Of a stretch of 21,486 nt of DNA, positions 1 to 7,305 are shown piece by piece. The DNA comes from Ruminococcus flavefaciens (GTDB lineage: Bacteria > Bacillota > Clostridia > Oscillospirales > Ruminococcaceae): the NCBI GenBank assembly GCA_002373775.1, contig DFJW01000041.1, forward strand, positions 13,100-34,585, in the 5' to 3' direction. The position numbers and the translations under genes are program-made. How positions within the stretch are numbered: position 1 is the first letter of the stretch; each line of letters begins with the position of its first letter. The notes below the pieces were generated by a model. It ran no database searches. It saw only the letters and a program-made list of their open reading frames with translations, and had not been told where the DNA came from.

Positions 1-87
1 GACGAGGACATCAAGGCTAAGGGCGGCAACATCCCGCAGGCTCTCTACGATGAGCTCGACGTTATCGAGGCTAACCTCAACAAGTAA
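1..87 (+). CDS. C-terminal end of an unidentified protein (partial)
   Basis: An open frame enters from the left edge and ends at TAA (85-87), giving 28 residues that end in ANLNK. The codons are strongly biased (CTC, GAG, AAG, GGC, ATC, GCT), as expected for a highly expressed housekeeping gene. A strong terminator follows 10 bases later. I do not recognise the family from this short tail and assign no function. Confidence 0.75.
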   Translation, partial: DEDIKAKGGNIPQALYDELDVIEANLNK

Positions 88-96
88 TAGAATAGC

Positions 97-127
97 GAAA
101 ATCCCGCCTGACGGCGGGATTTTTTTA
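97..127 (+). terminator. Rho-independent terminator of the left-edge gene
   Basis: A perfect 8-bp stem (ATCCCGCC 101-108 with GGCGGGAT 113-120) and a TGAC loop are followed by a run of seven T. The opposite strand has TTTT after the same stem, so the hairpin may also stop the leftward transcript coming from 1331-176, for which no other terminator is visible. Confidence 0.9.
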
Positions 128-175
128 TTGCTGCTATTATTTTTTCTTCTGCCCGAGCCTGACTTATGTATAAGC

Positions 176-640
176 TCATTCAATCACAACGCCTTGTCCC
201 TTGAATTCATCTATGGTCATGGCAGTTATCTTTTTCGTCAGGGGACGCACAACAAATCGCTCTCCGCTTTTTGTGAAGAGTATAAAGCCGCCCTCGCCTT
301 TTACATTATCAAGGACTGAACCGTACTTTTCTTTCAGCGGATATTCTATCTTTAAAAGGTCCTGACTCGGAGCTTCACATATGAAGTTCTTCTTCTGCTT
401 TGAGTATGCAAGTGCTCCGACAACTCCGAGCATTCCGGCTGCGGCTCTGTCATGGACATCCTGTATATAGAACTTGTTCTCGGTGAGGAATACATCGCAT
501 TTTTTGAATTTTACTTTGTTCTTATCACCGATCAGTCCGCATGACACATCCGTGCAGCTGACAAGTTCTTTTCCGCAATCCGGACACACTGCGCCCTTTT
601 CCGGTAATTCAGTACCGCAAATCTTACACTTATGTTTCAT
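176..640 (-). CDS. Zinc-ribbon protein of unknown function
   Basis: A 154-residue protein. The N-terminus has two CxxC knuckles (C5-x2-C8 and C19-x2-C22), a typical zinc ribbon. The rest (about 45-150) alternates short beta-like segments with a small Gly/Ala-rich stretch (RAAAGMLGVVGALAY, about 65-79), resembling the PH/GRAM-like domains often joined to zinc ribbons in Firmicutes; that assignment is a guess from the pattern. There is no signal peptide. The start at 640 is set by an AAGGAGG site that overlaps the stop of the upstream lipoprotein gene 13 bp away, so the two are almost certainly one operon. Confidence 0.85.
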   Translation of the reverse strand: MKHKCKICGTELPEKGAVCPDCGKELVSCTDVSCGLIGDKNKVKFKKCDVFLTENKFYIQDVHDRAAAGMLGVVGALAYSKQKKNFICEAPSQDLLKIEYPLKEKYGSVLDNVKGEGGFILFTKSGERFVVRPLTKKITAMTIDEFKGQGVVIE

Positions 641-653
641 GGTATATACCTCC

Positions 654-1331
654 TTAGTTTATGCGCTCATACTCCTCAACCGTGCCGTCATCATCTGTAT
701 TCGTCATAGTATTACCGTTGACTTCAACTACAGATGGATCAGTTTCATCGTTATCAACGATTAATTTCTTTTCATCCTCGTTGTACTCGTATTTTTCTTC
801 CTTCACATAACAAATGTATCCCTCGTCTTTGCTGATAAACTCCACCACACATTCATAACCCTCCGGAACTCCTGCTCGCTTCAAAGTGCTATCCATCAGA
901 TTTTTGTATCTGCCGTTTCGGTCGTTTTCATCGACAGGATCTATTTTTTCAAATACAGTATACTTGGTTCCGTTTTCTTCATAAACAACGTTCTTTCCTT
1001 CAAAACTTATAGGCATCACATTTCCGCCCATATGCAGCGAATCTTCTGTTATGTATAAGTCGTCGTATGGATAAAGGCGAATCGTAGAAGTCATATTTCC
1101 CGAATCATCCAGTTCGACTATCGCTTCTTTAAGCTTCCAGTCTTTCTCTTCACAAACAGCTTTAAGATCATCAAGGCTTTTCCCGGTAAGTTTCCACTTT
1201 CCAACAACCGGGCTCTTTGCCTCTTCTACAGTCGAGCTTCCGCTGTTATCGCTGCTTTCCTTGTTTCCACAGCCTGCAAACGAGCAGGTAAGCGCTGTGC
1301 ATGCAAGCAGAATAGCAATTAGTTTTTTCAT
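654..1331 (-). CDS. Secreted lipoprotein of unknown function
   Basis: A 225-residue protein with a classic lipoprotein signal: MKK, a hydrophobic core and a lipobox ending FAGC (Cys20), followed by a Ser/Asn/Glu-rich tether (about 21-40). The mature part is acidic and starts with a VVGKWKLTG motif. That motif and the following beta-strand pattern are typical of small extracytoplasmic lipocalin-like or DUF-type lipoproteins of Clostridia; I do not assign a family. The AGGAGGG site 9 bases before the ATG supports the start. It is the first gene of an operon with the zinc-ribbon gene and is preceded by a good promoter at 1380-1408. Confidence 0.85.
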   Translation of the reverse strand: MKKLIAILLACTALTCSFAGCGNKESSDNSGSSTVEEAKSPVVGKWKLTGKSLDDLKAVCEEKDWKLKEAIVELDDSGNMTSTIRLYPYDDLYITEDSLHMGGNVMPISFEGKNVVYEENGTKYTVFEKIDPVDENDRNGRYKNLMDSTLKRAGVPEGYECVVEFISKDEGYICYVKEEKYEYNEDEKKLIVDNDETDPSVVEVNGNTMTNTDDDGTVEEYERIN

Positions 1332-1379
1332 TTTCTACATCCCTCCTGATATTTATGATCTTTCTCTAAGATCAATACT

Positions 1380-1408
1380 ATTATACCATTTGAGCAAGCA
1401 CTTTGCAA
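1380..1408 (-). promoter_or_regulatory. SigA-type promoter for the lipoprotein/zinc-ribbon operon
   Basis: On the minus strand TTGCAA (1403-1408), a 17-bp spacer and TATAAT (1380-1385) are seen, with a TGG extended -10 just upstream of the hexamer. It lies about 50 bp before the ATG at 1331. Confidence 0.75.
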
Positions 1409-1494
1409 GATAAATATAATATAAATCAATTATTAATATCTTGTATATTTCCAACAAAAAATGAGAGATAATGATTATAAAGTAGCACGGAACA

Positions 1495-1665
1495 ATGTTT
1501 AAATTGCAAAAAGGCTATGAAGAATACATCACCAAAACCTTCCGGCTGCCGAAGGAATTTGTAGAACAGCTTGAAAAACTCGCATATGATAATCATTTAT
1601 CTCTTAACCAACTGGTGATACAATGCCTGAAATATGCAATAGACAACCTAAGTGACAATGAATAA
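1495..1665 (+). CDS. Small ribbon-helix-helix (Arc/CopG-like) DNA-binding protein
   Basis: A 56-codon frame from ATG 1495 to TAA 1663-1665, found by reading the gap directly. Residues 13-21 (TKTFRLPKE) form the N-terminal strand of a ribbon-helix-helix fold. Two helices follow: EFVEQLEKLAYDN, then SLNQLVIQCLKYAI, with the typical S-L-N-Q turn. RHH proteins bind DNA as dimers and are usually autoregulators or antitoxins. The ribosome site is weak (CACGG), so the exact start is uncertain; a start a few codons away would not alter the fold. No toxin-like partner is next to it. A perfect promoter for the next gene starts 8 bp after the stop, making that promoter a possible target. Confidence 0.75.
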   Translation: MFKLQKGYEEYITKTFRLPKEFVEQLEKLAYDNHLSLNQLVIQCLKYAIDNLSDNE

Positions 1666-1672
1666 AATATAT

Positions 1673-1701
1673 TTGACATATCCCCTGAATGGATGTATAA
1701 T
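1673..1701 (+). promoter_or_regulatory. Perfect-consensus SigA promoter
   Basis: TTGACA (1673-1678), a 17-bp spacer and TATAAT (1696-1701) match the housekeeping consensus at all 12 positions. It sits between the RHH gene and the membrane protein gene that starts at 1745, about 37 bp before the ATG. Confidence 0.9.
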
Positions 1702-1744
1702 CATATCAAAGCCAATGACATAAGGGTAAAATGGGGGTTTTATC

Positions 1745-3094
1745 ATGAAGACGCTTTTCATTATCATCATGGTCCTGCTCTGGAGTTGCTTTGTCCTGTC
1801 TCTGGTATGGTATGCAAATAAGAAAAAGTGCCTTGATTATCAGGGTGAGACCGAAGGCAGGATAATAAAAGTCACAAAACGAAGCTACAGCGAGGGCATC
1901 GGTCTCGCTCAGCAAAAACGCACGGCTTACGCCATAAAAGCCGTGTACGAAGTTGACGGCAGAAAATACAACGCATCCTGCACATTTTCCGATGAAGAGA
2001 AATGGAACGAAGGCGACAGCATAAAAATACGCTACGATGCTTTCCGTCCGAAAAATCACGTTTTTCTACAGGAGATAAAGGACGAAAAGATCGCGCGTAT
2101 GCGCTGGGCTGCTATGGTCGCTGTGGTATTCATATTGTGTCTGGGGATAACATATTTCGTCGCAAAAGCTATGACGGGATTTGATACCAAAGACGTATTC
2201 GACAAGATAGAAGGTCCGTTCTTTTCAATTATACTGATATCCTCATACATCGAGGTCATGAAGTATGGCAAGTTCAATCTTGACCTGAAACGGCTGTTCA
2301 TTATCCCGATCGCAGCTATGTGTGCATTCATATCTGTGACCACTGCTTTCACATACGATGACCTTACCGGCAGCAGAGGTCTTATCGTGCTGTATTCGGT
2401 AACATGCGGGATATACGCCCTGCTAACCATTGTCGCGACGGCTGCTTATACGGAAGTCAAGCGCAGGATGTCACTGAGCAGCGAGATGACGGGCATTGTA
2501 GCATCGGTGACCGATTATGACCGTAACATCACATCCGCAGGCGAAAATAATTTTCACCAGAATGTCACTGCCGTCTATGAAGCGGACGGTCAGCTGCGCA
2601 AAGCCCGTGTTTTTATCTCCGACCTTGCCGCAAAGTATCAGAAGGGCGATGAGATAAAGCTGCTGTACGACGAAAACAAGCCTCAGCGCGTCACCTTTGC
2701 AGATCTTGCACAGAACAGATCTGCCGTTCTGAAAAACTGGAAAGTCATACCGCTGACTGCTTTTGCTGCTCTGCTGCTGACATCTGCTGCAATGTTCCCC
2801 GTATGCTTCGGACTTTCGCCGCGATTCCAGTACATCAGCTTGATCGCTGTTATGGCGGTCGCGTTGATATTCACAGTTCCGGCGGCGGCATATATCATCA
2901 TGAAAAACGGCGACTCAAAGGGAAAGAAAGCACTAAAAAGTGCTGTCCTCGTCATAGCGACACTGCTGCTCATCGTCTTTATATTCTTCGGGATATTGAT
3001 TTCTCTGGAGGCAATAAGAGAAGATGCAGCCACTACATCAGGTTCACAAGTTTCGGGATCTCTCTGTTCTTCATCAGAGATATCACCCGGCTGA
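1745..3094 (+). CDS. Multi-pass membrane protein with two DUF3592-like domains
   Basis: A 449-residue protein. An N-terminal membrane helix (about 2-24) is followed by a soluble domain (about 34-115) with the DUF3592 pattern: GxIIKV, a Y-x-V-x-Y-E-V-D-G-R-x-Y strand pair and EGDSIKIRYD. A membrane block of roughly four helices (about 118-240) precedes a second copy (about 250-325: TGIVASV, AVYEADGQ, KGDEIKLLYD). Three further helices (about 335-415) end in a Ser-rich tail. The internal duplication is directly visible. Members of this family have no established biochemical role. A GGGGG site lies 7 bases before the ATG. The last 62 bp overlap a gene on the other strand, and the terminator lies inside that gene. 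Confidence 0.85.
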   Translation: MKTLFIIIMVLLWSCFVLSLVWYANKKKCLDYQGETEGRIIKVTKRSYSEGIGLAQQKRTAYAIKAVYEVDGRKYNASCTFSDEEKWNEGDSIKIRYDAFRPKNHVFLQEIKDEKIARMRWAAMVAVVFILCLGITYFVAKAMTGFDTKDVFDKIEGPFFSIILISSYIEVMKYGKFNLDLKRLFIIPIAAMCAFISVTTAFTYDDLTGSRGLIVLYSVTCGIYALLTIVATAAYTEVKRRMSLSSEMTGIVASVTDYDRNITSAGENNFHQNVTAVYEADGQLRKARVFISDLAAKYQKGDEIKLLYDENKPQRVTFADLAQNRSAVLKNWKVIPLTAFAALLLTSAAMFPVCFGLSPRFQYISLIAVMAVALIFTVPAAAYIIMKNGDSKGKKALKSAVLVIATLLLIVFIFFGILISLEAIREDAATTSGSQVSGSLCSSSEISPG

Positions 3095-3410
3095 ATTCCG
3101 AAAGCTCCGTATACAATCCGGAGCTTTTTTCTTTTATAACCCCATTTACCCGACAGAGCAGCTTGTCTGCCTCAGCAAGTCTGTCACCACGGATAAACAG
3201 CGCGGCATATTTCCGGAAGCTTTCCCAGTCGTCGTTTATCCGAGCTGCAAGGCTGCAAAGTGCCGCTTCATCTCCGTCAGATGCCGCCTCCATTGCGGCG
3301 TCTATGTCCTCAGACAGCCTGTCGCATTTCCGGCTCACGAATGTCCCTGTGATAATACTCAGTATCACAAGCAGCATGAATACTGCTGCACTCACCTTAA
3401 CTCTTGTCAA
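3033..3410 (-). CDS. DUF4363-like membrane-anchored protein
   Basis: A 125-residue protein with one N-terminal hydrophobic helix (about 7-26) and a charged, mostly helical outer part. The length, anchor and helical pattern, and its position just after a DUF421 gene, fit the DUF4363 family that commonly accompanies YetF proteins in Clostridia. The start is TTG at 3410, with an AAAGGGG site 7 bases upstream, overlapping the end of the YetF gene by 14 bp; translational coupling is likely. Its 3' end overlaps the convergent gene 1745-3094 by 62 bp, and no terminator is visible on this strand beyond it. The function is unknown. Confidence 0.82.
   Translation of the reverse strand: MTRVKVSAAVFMLLVILSIITGTFVSRKCDRLSEDIDAAMEAASDGDEAALCSLAARINDDWESFRKYAALFIRGDRLAEADKLLCRVNGVIKEKSSGLYTELSEFSRVISLMKNREIPKLVNLM
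3101..3131 (+). terminator. Terminator of the DUF3592 gene, inside the opposing gene
   Basis: A 9-bp stem (AAAGCTCCG 3101-3109 with CGGAGCTTT 3119-3127) continues into a T run (3125-3130). It starts 7 bp after the stop at 3094 and lies wholly inside the coding region of the opposite-strand gene 3033-3410. The minus strand has only TTT after the stem, so it should act mainly rightward. Confidence 0.85.
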
Positions 3411-4113
3411 TTCTGTTCCCCTTTCCGGCTATGTCATAGGAATTGCCCTTCCGGTCAGCTGCAAAACATTTCCGTGACCTGTCTGCTGTCAGCATGAATA
3501 CTTCTTCCTGTTTCAGCCCGGCTTTCTCCAGAATGCGGCTGAGTTCGGCTCGGCTCATGCCTATAGCATCCATTGCACTGCGGATTGTTCTGCCGTCCGA
3601 AATGACAAGCTGCGGCGGATCGGCATTTTCCGGCTTTATCCCCATATCGCTGCGAGTAACGTTTTCCTTTTCCGCTTTTTTCAGCACCGACACGCTGCCG
3701 GTAGTTTCAACTATGGCAAACTGCACCTCACTCACATCGAAAATATCCTTTCCCCTGAGAGCCATGAGCAGGTCATCCACTGAAAAGCGCAGTTCGCTGA
3801 GCGTGTGGATATCTATTTTTCCGTCGCGTATAACTATCTTAGGGCTTCCGCATATCATCTTCCTCATCCGCGGTATCCTGAGATCCAGCCATGACATCAG
3901 CACCTCAAAGCATACCAGCGAAAGTATCGGTGTTATACCGATGAGCAGTGGGATATCCGTATCCTCCACCGGGAGCGTGGCTATGTTGGATACAAGGATA
4001 GTTATCACCAGTTCGGATGGCTGCAATTCTCCGAGCTGCCGCTTTCCCATCAGCCGTACTGCCGATATCACAAGAAGATACAGCAGCAATGATCGTATAA
4101 GTATTATTCCCAT
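3397..4113 (-). CDS. YetF-family membrane protein (DUF421)
   Basis: A 238-residue protein. Three hydrophobic helices lie in the N-terminal third, with the family-typical stretch RLMGKRQLGELQPSELVITI between the first two. The cytoplasmic part has the signatures PKIVIRDGKID and LSELRFSVDDLLMALR (about 105-140). After a Lys/Glu-rich insert, the C-terminal part ends with the motif QEEVFMLTADR. YetF-type proteins are associated with membranes and spores in Bacillus, but the molecular role is not established. The start at 4113 is chosen because GGAGGG sits 5 bases upstream; an in-frame extension to 4185 would run into the terminator hairpin of the upstream gene. It overlaps the DUF4363-like gene by 14 bp, forming a pair often seen in Clostridia. 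Confidence 0.9.
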   Translation of the reverse strand: MGIILIRSLLLYLLVISAVRLMGKRQLGELQPSELVITILVSNIATLPVEDTDIPLLIGITPILSLVCFEVLMSWLDLRIPRMRKMICGSPKIVIRDGKIDIHTLSELRFSVDDLLMALRGKDIFDVSEVQFAIVETTGSVSVLKKAEKENVTRSDMGIKPENADPPQLVISDGRTIRSAMDAIGMSRAELSRILEKAGLKQEEVFMLTADRSRKCFAADRKGNSYDIAGKGNRIDKS

Positions 4114-4123
4114 ACAATCCCTC

Positions 4124-4149
4124 CACAGAATAATTGTATATATTCTGTG
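4124..4149. repeat. 9-bp perfect inverted repeat before the YetF gene
   Basis: CACAGAATA (4124-4132) and TATTCTGTG (4141-4149) form an exact inverted repeat with an 8-bp spacer. It directly adjoins the ribosome site of the YetF gene (4119-4124). It could be an operator or a leader hairpin controlling access to the ribosome site. A second, weaker repeat (GCATAT 4151-4156 with ATATGC 4164-4169) follows it. Confidence 0.6.
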
Positions 4150-4169
4150 CGCATATCGCTGATATATGC

Positions 4170-4200
4170 AAAACGGCGGGATCATAAAATGATCCCGCCG
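4170..4200 (-). terminator. Terminator of the cytidylate-kinase-like gene
   Basis: A perfect 11-bp stem (CGGCGGGATCA 4174-4184 with TGATCCCGCCG 4190-4200) has a 5-base loop. On the minus strand it is followed by TTTT, and it lies about 54 bp past the stop at 4254. The plus strand has no T run after it. Confidence 0.88.
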
Positions 4201-4253
4201 GGCTTGATATACAGCTGCACATTATGGAGGTAACTGTGCAGTACTGCAATACA

Positions 4254-4874
4254 TTATTCAGCTTTTTCGTTATATGCCTTGAATGCGCGGACTATGAGCT
4301 CAGCGCAGAGCTCGTCACCGAGTTCGGCACTGTTAAGGCAGAGCGAATACTGATCTTTATCCTGCCAGAGCCTTCCGGTATTGACGTTGTAGAACGTCTC
4401 ACGGCGCTTATCAGCCTTTTTCATGATAGATTCTGCCTTGTTTGAAGGTATATCGTACTCTTTTACAGCCCTCTCTATCCTGCTGGATGTATCTGAATAG
4501 ATGTACACGCTGAAGCAGCCCTTGTCCTCAAGGATGTAGCTTCCGCATCTTCCTACCAGCACAAAACTCTTTTCCTTTTCTGCGATCTCATTGATTATGC
4601 GGCTCTCCATAAGGAACACCTTGTCCGAAAGCGGCAGGCTGTCTTCCATAGAACGCGCCGGATTTGCCGAGAGCAGCAGAGAATAAAGGAAACTCGTAGG
4701 GACATTCTCTTCTGCCGATTCAAGATACTCGGGAGATATACCGCATCTCTCAGCTGTCATCTCAAGTATCTGTCTGTTGTAGCAATTGATTCCAAGTTTT
4801 TCGGCAGCAAGTTTTCCGATAGCACTTCCTCCGCTGCCATACTGTCTTTCTATAGTGATAATATTCTTTTTCAT
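4254..4874 (-). CDS. Cytidylate kinase-like P-loop protein
   Basis: A 206-residue cytoplasmic protein starting with a beta strand and P-loop: ITIERQYGSGGSAIGK, with the Walker-A pattern G15-x4-G-K21. Next comes LGINCYNRQILE, as in cytidylate kinase-like proteins (Cytidylate_kin2). Later landmarks are FVLVGRCGSYIL (about 104-115, the beta-strand/Arg region) and the KADKRRETFYN segment (about 153-163), matching the lid region. True CMP kinases (Cmk) phosphorylate CMP/dCMP with ATP; the substrate of this branch is unknown, so I call it kinase-like only. The start is set by GAGGGAGG upstream. It is monocistronic, with its own promoter (4911-4938) and terminator, and divergent from the Nudix gene. 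Confidence 0.88.
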   Translation of the reverse strand: MKKNIITIERQYGSGGSAIGKLAAEKLGINCYNRQILEMTAERCGISPEYLESAEENVPTSFLYSLLLSANPARSMEDSLPLSDKVFLMESRIINEIAEKEKSFVLVGRCGSYILEDKGCFSVYIYSDTSSRIERAVKEYDIPSNKAESIMKKADKRRETFYNVNTGRLWQDKDQYSLCLNSAELGDELCAELIVRAFKAYNEKAE

Positions 4875-4910
4875 CGGACGCCTCCCTCAAAAAACATATT
4901 GATATACAAT

Positions 4911-4938
4911 ATTATACCACATTTTATACATATTTCAA
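4911..4938 (-). promoter_or_regulatory. Promoter of the cytidylate-kinase-like gene
   Basis: On the minus strand TTGAAA (4933-4938), a 16-bp spacer and TATAAT (4911-4916) are seen, with TGG directly before the -10 (extended -10). It lies about 37 bp before the ATG at 4874. The 291-bp gap 4875-5165 otherwise holds only AT-rich sequence and the divergent promoter at 5068. Confidence 0.75.
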
Positions 4939-5067
4939 GCTGATTATAGACAACTATTAGCTATTTCGCACTTTTTCTGCGTTTTTGACAATTACTGCTC
5001 ATATTTATTGTGCAGTTTTTCTAATAGTAGTAATACAAAAATTTTTCACTTTTTATCTTGTGAGGTA

Positions 5068-5096
5068 TGGACAAATTCCACAAATCATGCTATAAT
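5068..5096 (+). promoter_or_regulatory. Promoter of the Nudix gene
   Basis: TGGACA (5068-5073), a 17-bp spacer and TATAAT (5091-5096), with TGC just before the -10 (extended -10). The ATG at 5166 is 69 bp downstream, leaving a leader of about 60 bases that contains the direct repeat AGATATCTTcAGATATCTTT; no known riboswitch is recognised there. Confidence 0.75.
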
Positions 5097-5165
5097 ATTA
5101 ATGAAACTACATAAGATATCTTCAGATATCTTTATCATGCCGTTCACGGCAAGAAAGGATAATCT

Positions 5166-5579
5166 ATGCTCCACGAGAAATCATGCGGCGCTATAGTTTA
5201 CAGGAAATTTCACGGCAACACTGAGATATTGCTGATAAAGCATATCAACAGCGGACACTGGTCTTTTCCGAAAGGCCATGTGGAACCGGGTGAAACCGAG
5301 GTCGAGACCGCAAAGCGTGAGATAATGGAAGAAACTTCTATCGACGTCATCATTGATCCCACATTCCGCGAAACTGTGACCTATTCGCCTAAAAAGGATA
5401 CGATGAAGGTAGTGGTATATTTTCTGGCAAAGGCTAAAAATGTCGACTTCTCCCCTCAGGAAGACGAGATAGCAGAAATACGATGGGTGGATATCTCTTA
5501 CGCTGCTAATATACTCTCCTATGAAAACGACAGAACTATCGTCGCAAAAGCTAAAAGCGCTATCAAGGATGTTCACTGA
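5166..5579 (+). CDS. Nudix hydrolase, Ap4A-hydrolase/MutT-like
   Basis: A 137-residue cytoplasmic protein that is a single Nudix domain. The Nudix box runs from G37 to I59: G-x5-E-x7-REIMEE-x-S-I, with the catalytic metal-binding REIMEE intact and the usual Gly near the end replaced by Ser58. The opening (KSCGAIVYR), WSFPKGHVEPGE and the later EDEIAEIRWVD resemble bis(5'-nucleosyl)-tetraphosphatases, which cleave Ap4A-type dinucleotides. The substrate cannot be fixed from sequence. AAAGGAT lies 7 bases before the ATG. It has its own promoter (5068-5096) and terminator (5593-5627), so it is a one-gene unit. Confidence 0.92.
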   Translation: MLHEKSCGAIVYRKFHGNTEILLIKHINSGHWSFPKGHVEPGETEVETAKREIMEETSIDVIIDPTFRETVTYSPKKDTMKVVVYFLAKAKNVDFSPQEDEIAEIRWVDISYAANILSYENDRTIVAKAKSAIKDVH

Positions 5580-5592
5580 AACCGCGCTTTCT

Positions 5593-5627
5593 CAGGCTGC
5601 TCAGCTACCGCTCGGCAGCCTGTTTTT
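5593..5627 (+). terminator. Terminator of the Nudix gene
   Basis: CAGGCTGC (5593-5600) pairs with GCAGCCTG (5615-5622) around a 14-base loop and is followed by TTTTT. It lies 14 bp past the stop codon. Confidence 0.85.
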
Positions 5628-5698
5628 CAAGCAGCCTCCAGTCAGGCGGCTGTATTGTATCTGAAATGCCAGACAGGCAAAAAAAGGAGGAACACGTC

Positions 5699-7288
5699 AT
5701 GAACCGCTTAAAAAGTCTTTTCCTTACTGCCATGAGTTGCTGCGTCATGTTCAGCGCATGCGGACGCGCTGCTCCCGATAACGAATCCGGAGTCACTCCG
5801 TTCAACGTCGAGAACATTGAAACTACCGAGCCCTCTACATTCGACGAACCGGAGGATATGTACGACGAACCCGTTACTACAAGATCATCTGTGTCTACGA
5901 CCTATATACCGTTTTCGATACCTGTGACCACTACGGTCACTGCCTATGTGGCTCACAGGTCACAAGTCACCACGATACCGGCGAAAGCCCCTGACTCCGC
6001 TTCCGCCCATAAAACAAGTTCTTCTGTGACCACATCCACATCATCGGATATAGTCACCGTTACGGTCTACGTCTCAGGAAGCACGAATCAGGTAACTGCA
6101 ACTTCACCTCCGGAGATAGTCCCTATCGTCTCTATCCCCTCTCAAAACCCGAATGGAAACGAAAGTACAAGCACGGGGACTTCATCCGCTACTTCTACCA
6201 CAACCGCTGCTCCGGCGATCACCAGCAGCACTACTACGACGATTCCGGCTGTAACCCCGGAACGTGTGCTCGCTTCAATGTCGCTGAAGCAGAAAGTGTG
6301 TCAGCTGTTCATCGTTGCCCCCGAACAACTCACGGGACCGAAGGCTGTACTTGAAGCAGGCGTGAGCATGCAGGATGCCATAGCGGATTATCCGGTGGGT
6401 GGCATACTACTGTCAGATCAGAATTTCAGTTCGCGTGAACAGACCGTCAAACTCATAAATACACTGCAAAACTACTCAAAACACAGCTGCGGTGTTGGAC
6501 TGTTCACTGCGATATCTGAGGAAGGCAGTACCTATTCAGCAGCCCTCGGTATCACCGAATTCGAAAATATGGCAGTCTATGGCAAAAATAACGACACACG
6601 CGAAGCATTTGATATCGGCAAGACTATGGGCGATGAACTGAAAAGCCTCGGCTTCAATCTTGATTTAGCACCGGTCGCCGATGTCGCAATATCAGCTAAC
6701 AATCCTCTCGGAGACCGAATATTCAGCAGTGATCCGGAAGTCGTTGCGAACATGGTCTCAAATATGGTGCTCGGCATGCAGGATTCCGGCATAAAAGCTG
6801 TTGTGAAACACTTCCCCGGTCTCGGCGCTGTTGACGGAAGCAGCAAACAGTCTGACGGCTCGATAATCCTCAACAGAGGCATAGATGCACTCAGAAACGA
6901 GGAATTCAAGCCCTTTAAATCTGCTATAAACGTCGGCGTTTCCTTCATTTTAGTCGGTCACCAGAAAGTCACAGGCTACGGCGACGATCTGCCGGCTGAC
7001 CTTTCTGAGATCGCAGTAACCGAAATGCTGCGCGGAGAGCTGGATTTCGATGGCGTATGTATCACGGATTCCCATTCCCTGCCGGCTATCACCAAAAATT
7101 ATGATCCCGGTGAGGCTGCCGTTCTCGCCATTAACGCAGGCATGGACATCATCCTTCTGCCCGAAGATCTGCAAGAGGCTGTCGACGCTGTCTGCGACGC
7201 AGTTTACCGCGGCGAGATCTCCAAAGCTCGCCTGAACGAAAGCGTGCTCCGCGTTCTCCGCGAAAAAGAATCCCTCGGTCTTATCTGA
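5699..7288 (+). CDS. Secreted lipoprotein with degenerate GH3 (NagZ-like) domain
   Basis: A 529-residue protein. The start at 5699 follows AAAGGAGG by 8 bases; an in-frame ATG at 5666 has no such site and would spoil the signal peptide. MNRLKS, a hydrophobic core and a lipobox FSAC (Cys22) mark a lipoprotein. Residues about 30-185 are a Thr/Ser/Pro/Val-rich linker. Residues about 190-529 match the family 3 glycoside hydrolase N-terminal barrel of beta-N-acetylhexosaminidases: MSLKQKVCQLF, the YPVGGILL strand, LGFNLDLAPVADV, KHFPGLG (370-376) and GVCITDS with the putative nucleophile Asp457. Key residues differ: the substrate-binding Asp of the IDQEGG motif is Ser273 (AISEEG), and the catalytic-loop His after KHFPG is Lys383 (VDGSSK). 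Activity is therefore doubtful; binding of muropeptide or glycan is possible. Confidence 0.88.
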   Translation: MNRLKSLFLTAMSCCVMFSACGRAAPDNESGVTPFNVENIETTEPSTFDEPEDMYDEPVTTRSSVSTTYIPFSIPVTTTVTAYVAHRSQVTTIPAKAPDSASAHKTSSSVTTSTSSDIVTVTVYVSGSTNQVTATSPPEIVPIVSIPSQNPNGNESTSTGTSSATSTTTAAPAITSSTTTTIPAVTPERVLASMSLKQKVCQLFIVAPEQLTGPKAVLEAGVSMQDAIADYPVGGILLSDQNFSSREQTVKLINTLQNYSKHSCGVGLFTAISEEGSTYSAALGITEFENMAVYGKNNDTREAFDIGKTMGDELKSLGFNLDLAPVADVAISANNPLGDRIFSSDPEVVANMVSNMVLGMQDSGIKAVVKHFPGLGAVDGSSKQSDGSIILNRGIDALRNEEFKPFKSAINVGVSFILVGHQKVTGYGDDLPADLSEIAVTEMLRGELDFDGVCITDSHSLPAITKNYDPGEAAVLAINAGMDIILLPEDLQEAVDAVCDAVYRGEISKARLNESVLRVLREKESLGLI

Positions 7289-7305
7289 TACGCATGCCAA
7301 TACTC

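Noticed and set aside
2803..4162. Plus-strand frames of 157-239 codons opposite the YetF and DUF4363-like genes.
   Set aside because: Ser-rich shadow frames without ribosome sites; the minus-strand genes have family signatures.
5666..5698. Upstream in-frame start for the GH3 lipoprotein.
   Set aside because: The 11 extra residues are charged and would precede the lipoprotein signal; the strong ribosome site lies between the two ATGs and serves 5699.
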